Shown: piece by piece, positions 1-7,918 of the stretch
How positions within the stretch are numbered: the stretch's first letter is position 1
Layout: every line of letters begins with the position of its first letter
Assembly: GCA_017513135.1 (NCBI GenBank)
Contig: JAFWDH010000002.1
Span: 93,373-157,372 of the forward strand
Direction of reading: 5' to 3'
From: Oscillospiraceae bacterium
Lineage (GTDB): Bacteria > Bacillota > Clostridia > Oscillospirales > Ruminococcaceae
DNA length: 64,000 bases
Notes under the pieces: model-generated
Seen by the model: the letters and a program-made list of their open reading frames with translations, nothing else
What the model was told of the DNA's origin: nothing
The model's database searches: none
Position numbers and translations under genes: made by a program

Positions 1-119
1 ATGGTCTTAGGGATACCGCTTCCGGTCCTTGCAGGAGTCACATTCGGTGCGCCGCAGGTCGGACAGTTAGTATTCGTATCGGAATAGTAGCTTCCGCAGT
101 ATTCACATTTGATCCTCAT
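1..119 (-). CDS. Zinc-ribbon protein, N-terminal part only
   Basis: The first 39 codons of a minus-strand gene that runs off the left edge. The visible N-terminus starts MRIKCEYCGSYYSD and contains two CxxC knuckles (CEYC and CPTC) about 14 residues apart, the layout of a small zinc ribbon such as those heading many Clostridia membrane or regulatory proteins. The ATG is preceded at a good distance by AAAGGGGG. The rest of the protein, and so its role, is not visible. Confidence 0.7.
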   Translation of the reverse strand, partial: MRIKCEYCGSYYSDTNTNCPTCGAPNVTPARTGSGIPKT

Positions 120-148
120 TGGGAATCCCCCTTTCCCGGTCCATTACC

Positions 149-184
149 GGAACTAGTTCCTTTTCCAGCAAAGTTAGTATAGCA
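149..184 (-). promoter_or_regulatory. Extended -10 promoter and leader palindrome for the zinc-ribbon gene
   Basis: On the minus strand TGC-TATACT (184-176) is an extended -10 element; no convincing -35 is seen. The 5' leader that follows contains the perfect 12-base palindrome GGAACTAGTTCC (149-160), about 30 bases before the start codon. The palindrome could be an operator or a small hairpin; its role is unknown. Confidence 0.4.
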
Positions 185-260
185 TAACGGTTTACTGACA
201 GGAACGGAAAAAACTGCGGAATAACGCTCTGTAAACGGTCTGTTTCGCAAAATAAGGCCC

Positions 261-296
261 AAGAAGCAAGAGGCTGCGGTTTTCGCCGCAGCCTCT
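261..296 (-). terminator. Intrinsic terminator of the PHB-type esterase gene
   Basis: A 10-bp perfect stem (GAGGCTGCGG at 270-279 with CCGCAGCCTC at 286-295, 6-base loop), followed on the minus strand by TTGCTTCTTGG. It lies 30 bases beyond the esterase stop codon. Confidence 0.75.
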
Positions 297-326
297 GTCG
301 TTTCTGTTTCAGCAAGTCTGAACTGT

Positions 327-1448
327 TCAGTCTTCCTTAGTCTGATTCAGCAGCCAGGACATTATTCCGTATTCATTTTTGTATGTCGGCACCCAGCTCC
401 AATGGTTCTGGCGGAAAAGCTTTCCGTAGTTTTCCGGCTGCATGAGACTCGGTGTGATGGAAACATCATACTTCTCAAGGTCTTCAGGTGAGAAGAGAGT
501 GAGGTGAGCGTTGTTGTTTCCGTTGTCTCTCATATTCATAACAGCGTCAACAAGGTATTTGTGACGATAGAGAGTATGATCGATGTATGCAGACGTGACC
601 CATATCGGACGCCTGATCGACTTGAGGATCGTAAATGTTTCAGGTGTCATGGAGGGGCAGACCGGCACTGCTGCCGCAAACAGATCAGAACCGACCGACA
701 TCGCGCGGACTGTTCCGGCTCCGCCCATCGACATTCCGGTAACGTATACCCTCTTGGGATCGACCTTGCCGTCAGCGATCATCTTCCTGATAAGATCGCA
801 CACCAGTCCGAGATAGTATCTGGACCAGCCGTATCTGGGATCCTTTGAAAAATCGCTGTTCTCGAATTTATTGTTCATGTTGACTTTGGAGAAGTCGCGG
901 CGCTCCTCCACGCACATCGGTGCAAGAACATACAGATCCGGATAATCCTCTGCAAAGTTAACAGGGCCGTAGTCGGCGGTCAGCTGCTTTTCATTGTTCC
1001 TGGCTCCTTCTCCGTCTTCATATCCTCCGTTTCCGCCTCCGTGGAGGAAAAGGATCATCGGGCGGGGAGTCGTCGCGTTCTCCGGCGTATAGAGACGGTA
1101 CATCAGACGTCCGTCCACCACTTTGGCGAACTTGTCGTCCATTGTGCGGGTCCTGACCTCGAACTCGCTCTGGCCGATCTTCCTGTCGCCGACGCAGAGA
1201 GTCCATACCGCCTTGTTCGTGGAAGGCACCAGATCGATATGGAGGACACCGTCCTTCACTTCAACTGCGGTGACATCTCCGGGTGCTACGCCTCTGCTCT
1301 CCTTAAGGAAAGCGTTGTGCTCAGTGTCCACAGCAGGTCCTTCAAGACAGACCTGATCGATCGCAGGAGCATCACCTGTCCACGGTATCTCCAGCCAGTC
1401 TATCTCCTGTCCCGTAAGCCCTAGGAATGCATGTGCTACGTTTGCCAT
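327..1448 (-). CDS. Secreted-type esterase/peptidase of the PHB depolymerase-like alpha/beta hydrolase family
   Basis: A 373-residue serine hydrolase. After an N-terminal beta-rich domain of about 120 residues comes an alpha/beta hydrolase core: FLHGGGNGG supplies the oxyanion-hole turn and VTGMSMGGAG holds the nucleophile in a GxSxG elbow. This arrangement matches predicted peptidases/esterases of COG4099 (Esterase_PHB/prolyl oligopeptidase type). No signal peptide is evident, so it is probably cytosolic. The start at MANVAHAF is chosen because AGGAGAA lies 7 bases upstream; an upstream in-frame extension overlaps the promoter. It has its own promoter and terminator, so it is monocistronic. 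The substrate is unknown; an ester of a plant or host compound is plausible in an anaerobe with three esterases in one region. Confidence 0.8.
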   Translation of the reverse strand: MANVAHAFLGLTGQEIDWLEIPWTGDAPAIDQVCLEGPAVDTEHNAFLKESRGVAPGDVTAVEVKDGVLHIDLVPSTNKAVWTLCVGDRKIGQSEFEVRTRTMDDKFAKVVDGRLMYRLYTPENATTPRPMILFLHGGGNGGYEDGEGARNNEKQLTADYGPVNFAEDYPDLYVLAPMCVEERRDFSKVNMNNKFENSDFSKDPRYGWSRYYLGLVCDLIRKMIADGKVDPKRVYVTGMSMGGAGTVRAMSVGSDLFAAAVPVCPSMTPETFTILKSIRRPIWVTSAYIDHTLYRHKYLVDAVMNMRDNGNNNAHLTLFSPEDLEKYDVSITPSLMQPENYGKLFRQNHWSWVPTYKNEYGIMSWLLNQTKED

Positions 1449-1517
1449 GTTCTTTCTCCTGTTTTTTATCGTTCTTATGGTTTTCCGCCCGCTCTCGGAC
1501 GGTCTTTTATTGATTAG

Positions 1518-1546
1518 ATTATAATTCCGCCGTATCGTAATGGCAA
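1518..1546 (-). promoter_or_regulatory. Sigma-A type promoter for the PHB-type esterase
   Basis: On the minus strand TTGCCA (1546-1541), a 17-base spacer and TATAAT (1523-1518). It gives a leader of roughly 60 bases before the ATG at 1448. Confidence 0.75.
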
Positions 1547-1563
1547 TCCAACAGGCAGCAGGC

Positions 1564-3102
1564 TTATTCTTTTCGGAAGCCGTCCTTATACTTATCAAGG
1601 AAATAATCCAGCTTATACTGCTGGACCTTCGGAAGCTTCCTCTCACCCATCCACGGAGAGGTATCGAACATCATGCTGCGCTTATCTGTTTCTGTATACG
1701 GCGTCCACACCGGCAGCTCCGCTCCGTTGGGATCTCCGTTCTTCACGAAGTTCGCCCAGTATTCAGCCATCATATTGGAAAGCTCATAATCACTGGCAGC
1801 ATATCTCCTCCAGTCGCGGTCCAGTGTCTGGAACACATAATAGTGCTCGAAGCCGTGATACGCGCCCTGGAAGTCTCCCGGAGCCCTTCTTATATTGCAG
1901 TATACGAACGCCGGCTTCATATGGTTGCACAGCTGTGTCTCGGCAAACATCCTCGCCCTGTATATGTTGCTGTCAGTCATGGCGACCGCTATATCAGTGT
2001 CGGTCAGGCTGTCGCAGAACCTCACGAAATCCTCTGCCCTGTCTCCGTATTTCTCCGAGTACTTCCTGACACCTTCTCTCGTGAGTATCGCACTCGGGGC
2101 AAAAGACGTGACTATAGCGCCTTCATCGCCGGCTCCTCCGACAAGATACGGGATGTCATGATGACGACCGCTGATATAGACGTCACAGGGATCTTCAGGG
2201 AACACGTATCCGTCTATGACTCCGCGGAAGAAGCACAGATATCCCGGCATCTTCCTGTACACGGCGCCCAGTTCCTCACAGGACAGTTTTCGGAGATCAT
2301 CAAGGCTCTTGCATCCTGCTGCCTCAGCAAACATATCGCCTCTTCTGAATGCCTCCTCTTTTGGCATCCAGAAAGGAGATGATTCCGGCCCGTCATTGGG
2401 GTCCATCATATCATGCGTCACAGGAGCGCTCTCGATGATACAGCCTGCCAGATCGCCTCTCGTAAGCGGGGTGCACGCCAGGGCGGTAGCCGCGACCGCT
2501 CCTGATGAGTGTCCCATAAGAGTGATCCTGTCAGGATCGCCCCCGAAATTTGCTATGTTCTTTCTGACCCACTTGAGTGCGAATATCTGATCCAGATAAT
2601 AGATGTTCCCTGCGCTTCCGTACGGATTTTCCTTTTCCATTTCTCTGTGGACCAGCATTCCCAGCGGTCCGGTCCTGTAGTTGATCGTGACCACCACGAC
2701 GCCTCTTTTGCAGAAGCCTTCTCCGTCATACTGCGGCCTGTTCGACGCACCTCCCATGAACGCGCCTCCCGGAATAAACATAAGGACGGGAAGTTTCTCA
2801 TCAGCGCTTCCCGCCGGAGTATATACGTTCAGATAGAGGCAGTCCTCACTGTCCCTGAGATCGTCACTGCGCCCCATGAACTGATAGCAGGCGTTGCCGA
2901 ACTCGACACAGTCTCTCACGCCTTCCCATTTCTCATGCGGCTGCGGGAATCTCCATCTCAGCTCGCCGACAGGCGGCGCTGCATAAGGGATGCCCTTGAA
3001 CACCGTGAATCTCGGATTGTTTCCCTCTGTCCCTCTGACCGCACCGTACTCTGTCTGTGCGATCCTGAGAGCTGTTTTGTCTCTTCCGTATGTAAATGCC
3101 AT
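1564..3102 (-). CDS. Type B carboxylesterase
   Basis: A 512-residue carboxylesterase/lipase of the cholinesterase superfamily. Seen motifs: FKGIPYAAPPVGELRW near the N-terminus, the EDCLYLNVYTP signature, the oxyanion-hole GGAFMGG, nucleophile Ser in GHSSGA, acid Glu in GAGDEGA, and catalytic His in GAYHGFEHYYVF. All three triad positions are therefore intact. No signal peptide. The start at MAFTYGRDK is chosen over an upstream in-frame start because GGAGGAAG lies just before it. It has exactly the same length as the esterase at 61417-62955, to which it is a moderately diverged paralogue. Likely hydrolyses small carboxylic esters; substrate unknown. Confidence 0.9.
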   Translation of the reverse strand: MAFTYGRDKTALRIAQTEYGAVRGTEGNNPRFTVFKGIPYAAPPVGELRWRFPQPHEKWEGVRDCVEFGNACYQFMGRSDDLRDSEDCLYLNVYTPAGSADEKLPVLMFIPGGAFMGGASNRPQYDGEGFCKRGVVVVTINYRTGPLGMLVHREMEKENPYGSAGNIYYLDQIFALKWVRKNIANFGGDPDRITLMGHSSGAVAATALACTPLTRGDLAGCIIESAPVTHDMMDPNDGPESSPFWMPKEEAFRRGDMFAEAAGCKSLDDLRKLSCEELGAVYRKMPGYLCFFRGVIDGYVFPEDPCDVYISGRHHDIPYLVGGAGDEGAIVTSFAPSAILTREGVRKYSEKYGDRAEDFVRFCDSLTDTDIAVAMTDSNIYRARMFAETQLCNHMKPAFVYCNIRRAPGDFQGAYHGFEHYYVFQTLDRDWRRYAASDYELSNMMAEYWANFVKNGDPNGAELPVWTPYTETDKRSMMFDTSPWMGERKLPKVQQYKLDYFLDKYKDGFRKE

Positions 3103-3154
3103 TCGGTCTTCCTCCGCAAATCCTTCGCTTTTACATGCTGCTGTTTCTGTTATT

Positions 3155-3183
3155 AGTATACTTCCGGCATCCATCTATTGGAA
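3155..3183 (-). promoter_or_regulatory. Possible promoter for the type B carboxylesterase
   Basis: Minus-strand TATACT (3160-3155) with TTCCAA 17 bases upstream as a poor -35 (3 of 6 matches). Weak, but the only candidate in the 178-base gap. Confidence 0.35.
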
Positions 3184-3280
3184 CTGAACCGCATGCGTCC
3201 GAACACCGTCAACTTGCCTTTTTTCTCTGCATATGAGAAAATAAGTTGCTAAATCTGAAAATGGAAAGGAGCGTTTATCT

Positions 3281-3469
3281 GTGAAAAGACTATTCATATC
3301 AGAGAAAAACGAGAAAAGAAACAATAGCCGCATCGGCACCGCTGTTGCAGTTGCCGTCACTTCGAGTGTAGCTTTCGCAGCGCTTAGTATCGCCGTGCTT
3401 ACGGCTGTCTACTGCAGATCGCTTCTTAAGATCGAGTATCTCGGAGACAGCGATGTCTACGATGAATGA
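3281..3469 (+). CDS. Small single-pass membrane protein, unknown
   Basis: 62 residues starting at GTG, supported by AAAGGAG 9 bases upstream. A basic N-terminus (MKRLFISEKNEKRNN) is followed by one hydrophobic segment of about 28 residues (IGTAVAVAVTSSVAFAAL and onward) and a short acidic tail ending YLGDSDVYDE. It lies 30 bases before the acyl-CoA synthetase gene and is probably cotranscribed. I do not recognise a family. It could be a membrane anchor or regulator for the neighbouring enzyme, but that is inference from position only. Confidence 0.6.
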   Translation: MKRLFISEKNEKRNNSRIGTAVAVAVTSSVAFAALSIAVLTAVYCRSLLKIEYLGDSDVYDE

Positions 3470-3499
3470 TCTGCAAACACTGATAAGAAGGTAATAGAG

Positions 3500-5152
3500 A
3501 TGGCAAAAAAATACAGATATATCCCGAGGATGGAAGCCACTTCTGTCCGTGAAATGCTTGAAACTACAGTCAGCGCCCACCCCGATGTGGATGCCTATCA
3601 GTTCAAAGAGCCCGGATCCGATGAGATCAGGCATGTCACTTTCAGGGAATTCAATGAGATCACAGAGAATCTCGGCGCCGCACTGACCGAGATGGGATAC
3701 GGCAAGGCACACATCGCCTGCGTCGGCGAGAACAGTTTCGACTGGATCTGCGCTTATATCACCGTTCTCAAGAGCGCCGGCGTATTCGTACCTGTGGACA
3801 AAGATCTTCCGACAGATGACAAGATACATGTTCTTACGGAGAGCGACGCCTCTGTCCTGTTCTTCAGCGACAAATTCGAGCCATGGGTCCGTGAAAACAT
3901 GAAAGCTCTCAAGGGCATAAAGTGCTTTATCGGTTTCTCTGTCGAAAAGGACGATAAAAAGATCAAGTCCTACAAGGCTCTTATAGAAAAAGGAGCTCAG
4001 CTGAGCAGAGAAGAGTATGACTCTCTCAGATCTGACCCCAATGAGCTCAAGCTCATGGTATACACGTCCGGGACCACCGGAATAGCAAAAGGTGTTATGC
4101 TCAGCGAGCATAACCTGACATCGGTCATAGTCAATGCCCTTTACGTCACGCAGATATTCGGCAAGAGCCTTTCTATCCTTCCTTACCATCATACATATGA
4201 AGGCGTTCTCGATATCATAGGCTGCATATTTGAGGCAAATACGCTGTGCATCAACAGTTCGCTCAAGAGGATCGTCAAGGATCTGCAGGAATACAAGCCG
4301 ACACAGATATTCATCGTTCCGGCTATAGCCGAGTTCATGTATTCGAGCATTCTCAAGAACATCCGCCAGCAGGGGAAGGAAAAGTCCTTTAACGGAGCCG
4401 TGCTTCTCTCAAGATCGATGAGGAAGATCGGCGTCGACCTGCGTCCTGTCCTTTTCAAGACCCTCAGGAGCGTCTTCGGAGGCGACCTTGTAAAGATAAT
4501 CTGCGGCGGTGCCCCTATCCGTCCTGAGATCGGCAAGTTCTTTGACGACATCGGCATCAATCTGATAGGCGGTTACGGCATAACCGAATGCTCTCCTCTG
4601 GTGTCGGTAAACGATGAGAAGTCTCTCACATATGATACAGTGGGTTATGCTCTTCCCTGCACGGAGATCAAGATCGACTCTCCCAATGAAGAGGGAATAG
4701 GAGAGATCCTCGTAAAGGGCGATACCGTTATGCTCGGTTACTACAAACAGCCCGAAAAGACTGCAGAGGTCCTGACTGAGGACGGATGGTTCTCCACCGG
4801 AGACTACGGTTACATCAACAAAAAAGAGCGTCTGGTCATCACCGGGAGGAAAAAGAACATAATCGTCCTGAGCAACGGCAAGAACATATATCCCGAGGAG
4901 ATAGAGGGATACATACAGGACATACCTTACGTAGAGGAAGTCATAGTCAAAGGCCATAAGAACGAGAGCGGAGAAGAAGTCGGACTGGACGCCGAGCTTT
5001 ATCTCAGCGAGCCTCATGATGAGGCTGATGTCCTGAAGGATATACAGAAAAAACTCTCGATCCTTCCGATGTACAAGAATGTGTCCCGCGTTGAGATCAG
5101 AACGGAACCATTCCCGAAAACGTCCACCAACAAGATCAAAAGACAGTACTGA
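3500..5152 (+). CDS. Long-chain fatty acid--CoA ligase (AMP-binding family)
   Basis: A 550-residue ANL-superfamily enzyme that adenylates a fatty acid and transfers it to CoA. Visible core motifs: phosphate-binding loop YTSGTTGIAKG (A3), GGYGITECSP (A5), GWFSTGDYGY (A7), GRKKNIIVLSNGKNIYPEEIE (A8) and a C-terminal KTSTNKIKR carrying the A10 lysine. The length and the DGWFSTGDYG spacing fit FadD-like long-chain synthetases rather than peptide-synthetase domains. Start ATG with AGAAGG upstream. Acts in the cytosol or at the membrane face. It is followed by a strong terminator, so the unit is the 62-residue membrane protein plus this enzyme. Confidence 0.88.
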   Translation: MAKKYRYIPRMEATSVREMLETTVSAHPDVDAYQFKEPGSDEIRHVTFREFNEITENLGAALTEMGYGKAHIACVGENSFDWICAYITVLKSAGVFVPVDKDLPTDDKIHVLTESDASVLFFSDKFEPWVRENMKALKGIKCFIGFSVEKDDKKIKSYKALIEKGAQLSREEYDSLRSDPNELKLMVYTSGTTGIAKGVMLSEHNLTSVIVNALYVTQIFGKSLSILPYHHTYEGVLDIIGCIFEANTLCINSSLKRIVKDLQEYKPTQIFIVPAIAEFMYSSILKNIRQQGKEKSFNGAVLLSRSMRKIGVDLRPVLFKTLRSVFGGDLVKIICGGAPIRPEIGKFFDDIGINLIGGYGITECSPLVSVNDEKSLTYDTVGYALPCTEIKIDSPNEEGIGEILVKGDTVMLGYYKQPEKTAEVLTEDGWFSTGDYGYINKKERLVITGRKKNIIVLSNGKNIYPEEIEGYIQDIPYVEEVIVKGHKNESGEEVGLDAELYLSEPHDEADVLKDIQKKLSILPMYKNVSRVEIRTEPFPKTSTNKIKRQY

Positions 5153-5160
5153 TCATGAAA

Positions 5161-5191
5161 GCGGGAGCCTGGAATGGCTCCCGCTTTTATT
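5161..5191 (+). terminator. Intrinsic terminator of the acyl-CoA ligase unit
   Basis: A 9-bp stem GCGGGAGCC/GGCTCCCGC (5161-5169, 5176-5184) with a 6-base loop, followed by TTTTATT. Confidence 0.9.
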
Positions 5192-5193
5192 GC

Positions 5194-5223
5194 TTGACAA
5201 CTGTTCCTGCGGTAATGCACAAT
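5194..5223 (+). promoter_or_regulatory. Promoter of the met leader and metY-metA
   Basis: A perfect -35 TTGACA (5194-5199) with CACAAT (5218-5223) 18 bases later as a 4-of-6 -10. It starts transcription about 25-30 bases before the leader ORF. Confidence 0.6.
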
Positions 5224-5256
5224 TATTCAAGTCAGAAACAGAAGGAGAACAGAATC

Positions 5257-5322
5257 ATGTTATCCTGCAGACCGGTCCATATCATGATGATGCCTATGCT
5301 CATGCGTCGCATGGGCACTTAG
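5257..5322 (+). CDS. Methionine-rich leader peptide (probable attenuator)
   Basis: A 21-codon ORF between the promoter and metY. It starts at ATG with AAGGAG 9 bases upstream and ends in TAG. Seven of 21 codons are ATG; six of them lie in the last 12 codons, in the run MMMPMLMRRM. It is followed by an intrinsic terminator just before the metY ribosome binding site. This is the layout of a classical leader peptide attenuator, in which ribosomes stalling at codons for the pathway's end product prevent termination. Here the end product would be methionine, sensed as charged Met-tRNA. Too short for routine gene callers. The coding signal is strong, but its regulatory role is inferred. Confidence 0.75.
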   Translation: MLSCRPVHIMMMPMLMRRMGT

Positions 5323-5398
5323 GTGATGAACGGATCGATACTGAAGGAACAGTCTGATCCACAATCTCCGCGGTGCCTTAACGGTACCGCGTTTTTTT
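5314..5398 (+). terminator. Attenuator: leader terminator with possible antiterminator pairing
   Basis: The terminator is a 9-bp stem (CGCGGTGCC at 5369-5377, GGTACCGCG at 5383-5391, one G-U pair) and seven T (5392-5398), ending 16 bases before the metY start codon. Its 5' arm (GTGCC, 5373-5377) can alternatively pair with GGCAC (5314-5318), which overlaps the last codons of the Met-rich leader ORF. A ribosome reaching the leader stop would cover GGCAC; one stalled at the first ATG cluster would leave it free. Between them lies another hairpin (GGATC 5332-5336 / GATCC 5356-5360, with ACTG/CAGT inside). Confidence 0.7.
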
Positions 5399-5414
5399 GC
5401 GAAAGGAAAAGAAG

Positions 5415-6704
5415 ATGAATTACAACATCGACACACTGTGCGTACAGGGCGGTTATGTTCCAGGCAACGGCGACCCGGTACAGCTTCCTATCACCCAGAG
5501 CACGACATTCCGCTACACATCCGCAGAGGATATGGGAAAGCTGTTCGATCTGGAAGCCAGCGGGTATTTTTACAGCCGTCTGCAGAATCCCACCAATGAC
5601 CTGGTAGCCGAGAAGATCTGCAAGCTGGAAGGCGGTACCGCAGCCATGCTGACCGCTTCAGGACAGGCCGCGACCTTTTATTCGGTATTCAATATCGCAG
5701 AGTGCGGAGATCACGTTGTTTCCTGCTCCGCGATCTACGGCGGCTCCTACAACCTGTTCGCGAACACGATGCGCAAGATGGGGATAGAGTTCACCTTTGT
5801 GGCTCCTGAGTGTTCGGATGAGGAACTGGAAGCAGCATTTCGCCCCAATACAAAAGCTGTTTTCGGAGAAACTATCTCGAATCCGGCTCTTGTCATCCTT
5901 GACATCGAACGCTTCGCCAAGGCAGCCCATGCTCACGGCGTTCCGCTCATTCTTGACAACACATTTGCAACCCCCATCAACTGCAGGCCTTTTGAATGGG
6001 GCGCAGATATAGTCACACACAGCACCACCAAATATATGGACGGCCATGCCGGCGCTCTCGGCGGAGCCATAGTCGACTCCGGCAACTTTGACTGGATGGC
6101 TCATGCGGACAAGTTCCCCGGCCTCACTACCGCTGATCCCAGTTATCACGGGATCATATATGCCGAGAAATTCGGCAAGGAAGGCGCCTTTATCACCAAA
6201 TGCACATCCCAGCTCATGAGAGACTTCGGATCCATCCAGGCCCCTCAGAACGCATACTATCTGAACCTCGGACTGGAAAGCCTGCATGTCAGGATGCGCA
6301 GGCACTGCGAGAACGCACAGGCTGTAGCCGAGTTCCTGTCTTCAAACGATATGGTATCCTGGGTAAGCTACTGCGGTCTTCCCGGTGACAGATACTATGA
6401 ACGTGCCAGAAAGTATATGCCGAACGGTTCCTGCGGTGTCGTCAGTTTTGGAGTGAAGGGCGGACGGAAAGCCGCTGAGGTATTCATGTCGAACCTCAAA
6501 CTTGCCATGCTTGAGACTCATGTTGCCGATTCCCGCACCAGCTGTCTGCACCCCGCCAGTACTACCCACAGACAGATGAATGATGAAGAGCTTATAGCGG
6601 CAGGTGTCCAGCCGGATCAGGTAAGATTTTCCTGCGGCATCGAGTCCGCGGATGATATCATTGCCGACATCAGACAGGCGCTGGAAGCCGCAAAGGGGGC
6701 CTGA
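5415..6704 (+). CDS. metY: O-acetylhomoserine aminocarboxypropyltransferase (sulfhydrylase)
   Basis: A 429-residue PLP enzyme of the Cys/Met metabolism family that makes homocysteine from an O-acylhomoserine and sulfide. The PLP-binding lysine sits in [16 protein letters not shown], the usual sulfhydrylase context, and SRLQNPTND near residue 50 and [10 protein letters not shown] near the end are also typical. Start ATG after AAAGGAAAA; a longer in-frame TTG start would lie inside the terminator's T-run and is rejected. Directly followed by metA (5-base gap). Expression is probably controlled by the Met-rich leader and terminator upstream. A cystathionine gamma-synthase role is less likely given the length and the metA partner. 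Confidence 0.9.
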   Translation: MNYNIDTLCVQGGYVPGNGDPVQLPITQSTTFRYTSAEDMGKLFDLEASGYFYSRLQNPTNDLVAEKICKLEGGTAAMLTASGQAATFYSVFNIAECGDHVVSCSAIYGGSYNLFANTMRKMGIEFTFVAPECSDEELEAAFRPNTKAVFGETISNPALVILDIERFAKAAHAHGVPLILDNTFATPINCRPFEWGADIVTHSTTKYMDGHAGALGGAIVDSGNFDWMAHADKFPGLTTADPSYHGIIYAEKFGKEGAFITKCTSQLMRDFGSIQAPQNAYYLNLGLESLHVRMRRHCENAQAVAEFLSSNDMVSWVSYCGLPGDRYYERARKYMPNGSCGVVSFGVKGGRKAAEVFMSNLKLAMLETHVADSRTSCLHPASTTHRQMNDEELIAAGVQPDQVRFSCGIESADDIIADIRQALEAAKGA

Positions 6705-6709
6705 GCCAG

Positions 6710-7639
6710 ATGCCTATCAAGATCTCCAGAGATCTTCCCGCTTTTGAGACCCTGACAAGGGAGAACATCTTCGTGATGGACCTCGACAGGGCTATAACAC
6801 AGCGGGTTCGTCCGTTGAAAATCGTGATCCTCAATCTGATGCCGACCAAGATAGAGACAGAGACTCAGCTGCTTCGCATGCTGGGCAACACGCCGCTTCA
6901 GGTAGAGATAGAGCTCATGCAGACTGCGACCCATACAGCAAAGAACACCTCTGCCGAACACATGTCTCATTTTTACAGAACCATCGATGACATCCGTGAA
7001 AGAAACTTTGACGGAATGGTGATAACAGGGGCTCCGGTAGAACACCTTGAATTCGAGCAGGTGGAATACTGGGACGAACTATGCGACATCATGGACTGGA
7101 CAAGGACCCATGTGTTCAGCACATTTCACATCTGCTGGGGCGCTCAGGCTGCTTTGTACCATCACTACAGGATAAACAAGCATCCTCTTTCAGAGAAACT
7201 TTTCGGTGTCTTTCCGCATTCGTCCGAAGTCAGAAACAGCCGGTTATTCCGGGGCATGGACGATGTATTCATGGCACCGCACTCCAGGCATACCACTGTT
7301 CTGCGGGATGAGATAGAGTCCTGTCCTGCACTTACCATTGAAGCTTCATCTCCGCAAGCCGGGGTCTATACGGTCACCGCAATGGATGGCAGACAGATCT
7401 TCATTTTCGGGCACAGTGAATATGACCGCGGAACCCTTGAAAAGGAATACCTGAGAGACAAAAACGCCGGTCTCCCCATCAAGCCACCGGTCAATTATTA
7501 TCCGGACGACGATGACACACGGACCCCGAATATGACCTGGAGGTCTCATGCCAGTCTTATCTATGCAAACTGGCTGAACTACTATGTATACCAGGAAACG
7601 CCGTATGACCTCTCAGACGTCAATAACATAATAATGTAA
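6710..7639 (+). CDS. metA: Homoserine O-acyltransferase (MetA/HTS family)
   Basis: A 309-residue enzyme that acylates homoserine, the committed step of methionine synthesis. Family marks: [11 protein letters not shown] at the N-terminus, [12 protein letters not shown], the catalytic Cys in [11 protein letters not shown], and a C-terminal catalytic His/Glu region [17 protein letters not shown]. In Bacillota this family mostly uses acetyl-CoA, which fits an O-acetylhomoserine-using MetY; acetyl versus succinyl specificity cannot be settled by eye. It starts 5 bases after metY behind a GGGGG-rich site, so translation is probably coupled. A strong hairpin follows the stop codon. Confidence 0.93.
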   Translation: MPIKISRDLPAFETLTRENIFVMDLDRAITQRVRPLKIVILNLMPTKIETETQLLRMLGNTPLQVEIELMQTATHTAKNTSAEHMSHFYRTIDDIRERNFDGMVITGAPVEHLEFEQVEYWDELCDIMDWTRTHVFSTFHICWGAQAALYHHYRINKHPLSEKLFGVFPHSSEVRNSRLFRGMDDVFMAPHSRHTTVLRDEIESCPALTIEASSPQAGVYTVTAMDGRQIFIFGHSEYDRGTLEKEYLRDKNAGLPIKPPVNYYPDDDDTRTPNMTWRSHASLIYANWLNYYVYQETPYDLSDVNNIIM

Positions 7640-7646
7640 TGCTGAA

Positions 7647-7690
7647 AAGACGTCACAGCTGCGCTGTGACGTCTTCGATTTCATTTGTTT
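7647..7690 (+). terminator. Terminator of metY-metA
   Basis: A 13-bp perfect stem (AAGACGTCACAGC 7647-7659, GCTGTGACGTCTT 7663-7675), followed by CGATTTCATTTGTTTT. The U-tract is interrupted, but the stem is very stable. Confidence 0.75.
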
Positions 7691-7693
7691 TAT

Positions 7694-7737
7694 TCGGAAA
7701 AACAGTAACGCCTCATCCGAAAGATGAGGCGTTACTG
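7694..7737 (-). terminator. Terminator of tRNA-Ser
   Basis: A 15-bp perfect stem (7703-7717 with 7723-7737, loop CGAAA on the plus strand), followed on the minus strand by GTTTTTCC. It lies 5 bases beyond the encoded CCA of the tRNA. Confidence 0.85.
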
Positions 7738-7742
7738 CTATT

Positions 7743-7831
7743 TGGCGGAGAGTGTGGGATTCGAACCCACGTGACGTTGCCGTCAAACGGTTTTCAAGAC
7801 CGCCTCGTTATGACCGCTTCGATAACTCTCC
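7743..7831 (-). tRNA. tRNA-Ser(TGA)
   Basis: An 89-base tRNA including an encoded CCA end. Acceptor stem GGAGAGT (7831-7825) pairs with ACTCTCC (7753-7747). The anticodon loop CTTGAAA (minus strand) gives anticodon TGA, reading UCA-type serine codons. The T arm carries GGTTCGAATCC, and the long variable arm is typical of class II serine tRNAs. It has its own promoter and terminator between metA and alr. Confidence 0.95.
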
Positions 7832-7868
7832 ACTTTTATCAGGCAGCAGTTTCCTGTGCCGCCCGATT

Positions 7869-7897
7869 ATTATATATTTATTTTCTTTCCTTGGCAA
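7869..7897 (-). promoter_or_regulatory. Promoter of tRNA-Ser
   Basis: Minus strand TTGCCA (7897-7892), a 17-base spacer and a perfect TATAAT (7874-7869), placing the start about 30 bases upstream of the mature tRNA 5' end. The AT-rich spacer fits a strong stable-RNA promoter. Confidence 0.8.
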
Positions 7898-7918
7898 GAC
7901 GGCTGTCTAAGCTGTCCG

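Noticed and set aside
103..315. A 70-codon minus-strand ORF over the gap beside the first esterase
   Set aside because: It spans the esterase terminator and the promoter and leader of the zinc-ribbon gene, has no ribosome binding site and low-complexity basic sequence.
3299..4192. 297-codon minus-strand ORF opposite the acyl-CoA ligase
   Set aside because: Lies antisense to a motif-complete gene, with no ribosome binding site.
5200..5414. SAM riboswitch or T-box upstream of metY
   Set aside because: None of the conserved SAM-I core or T-box specifier/T-box sequences is visible; the region is instead explained by the Met-rich ORF and terminator.
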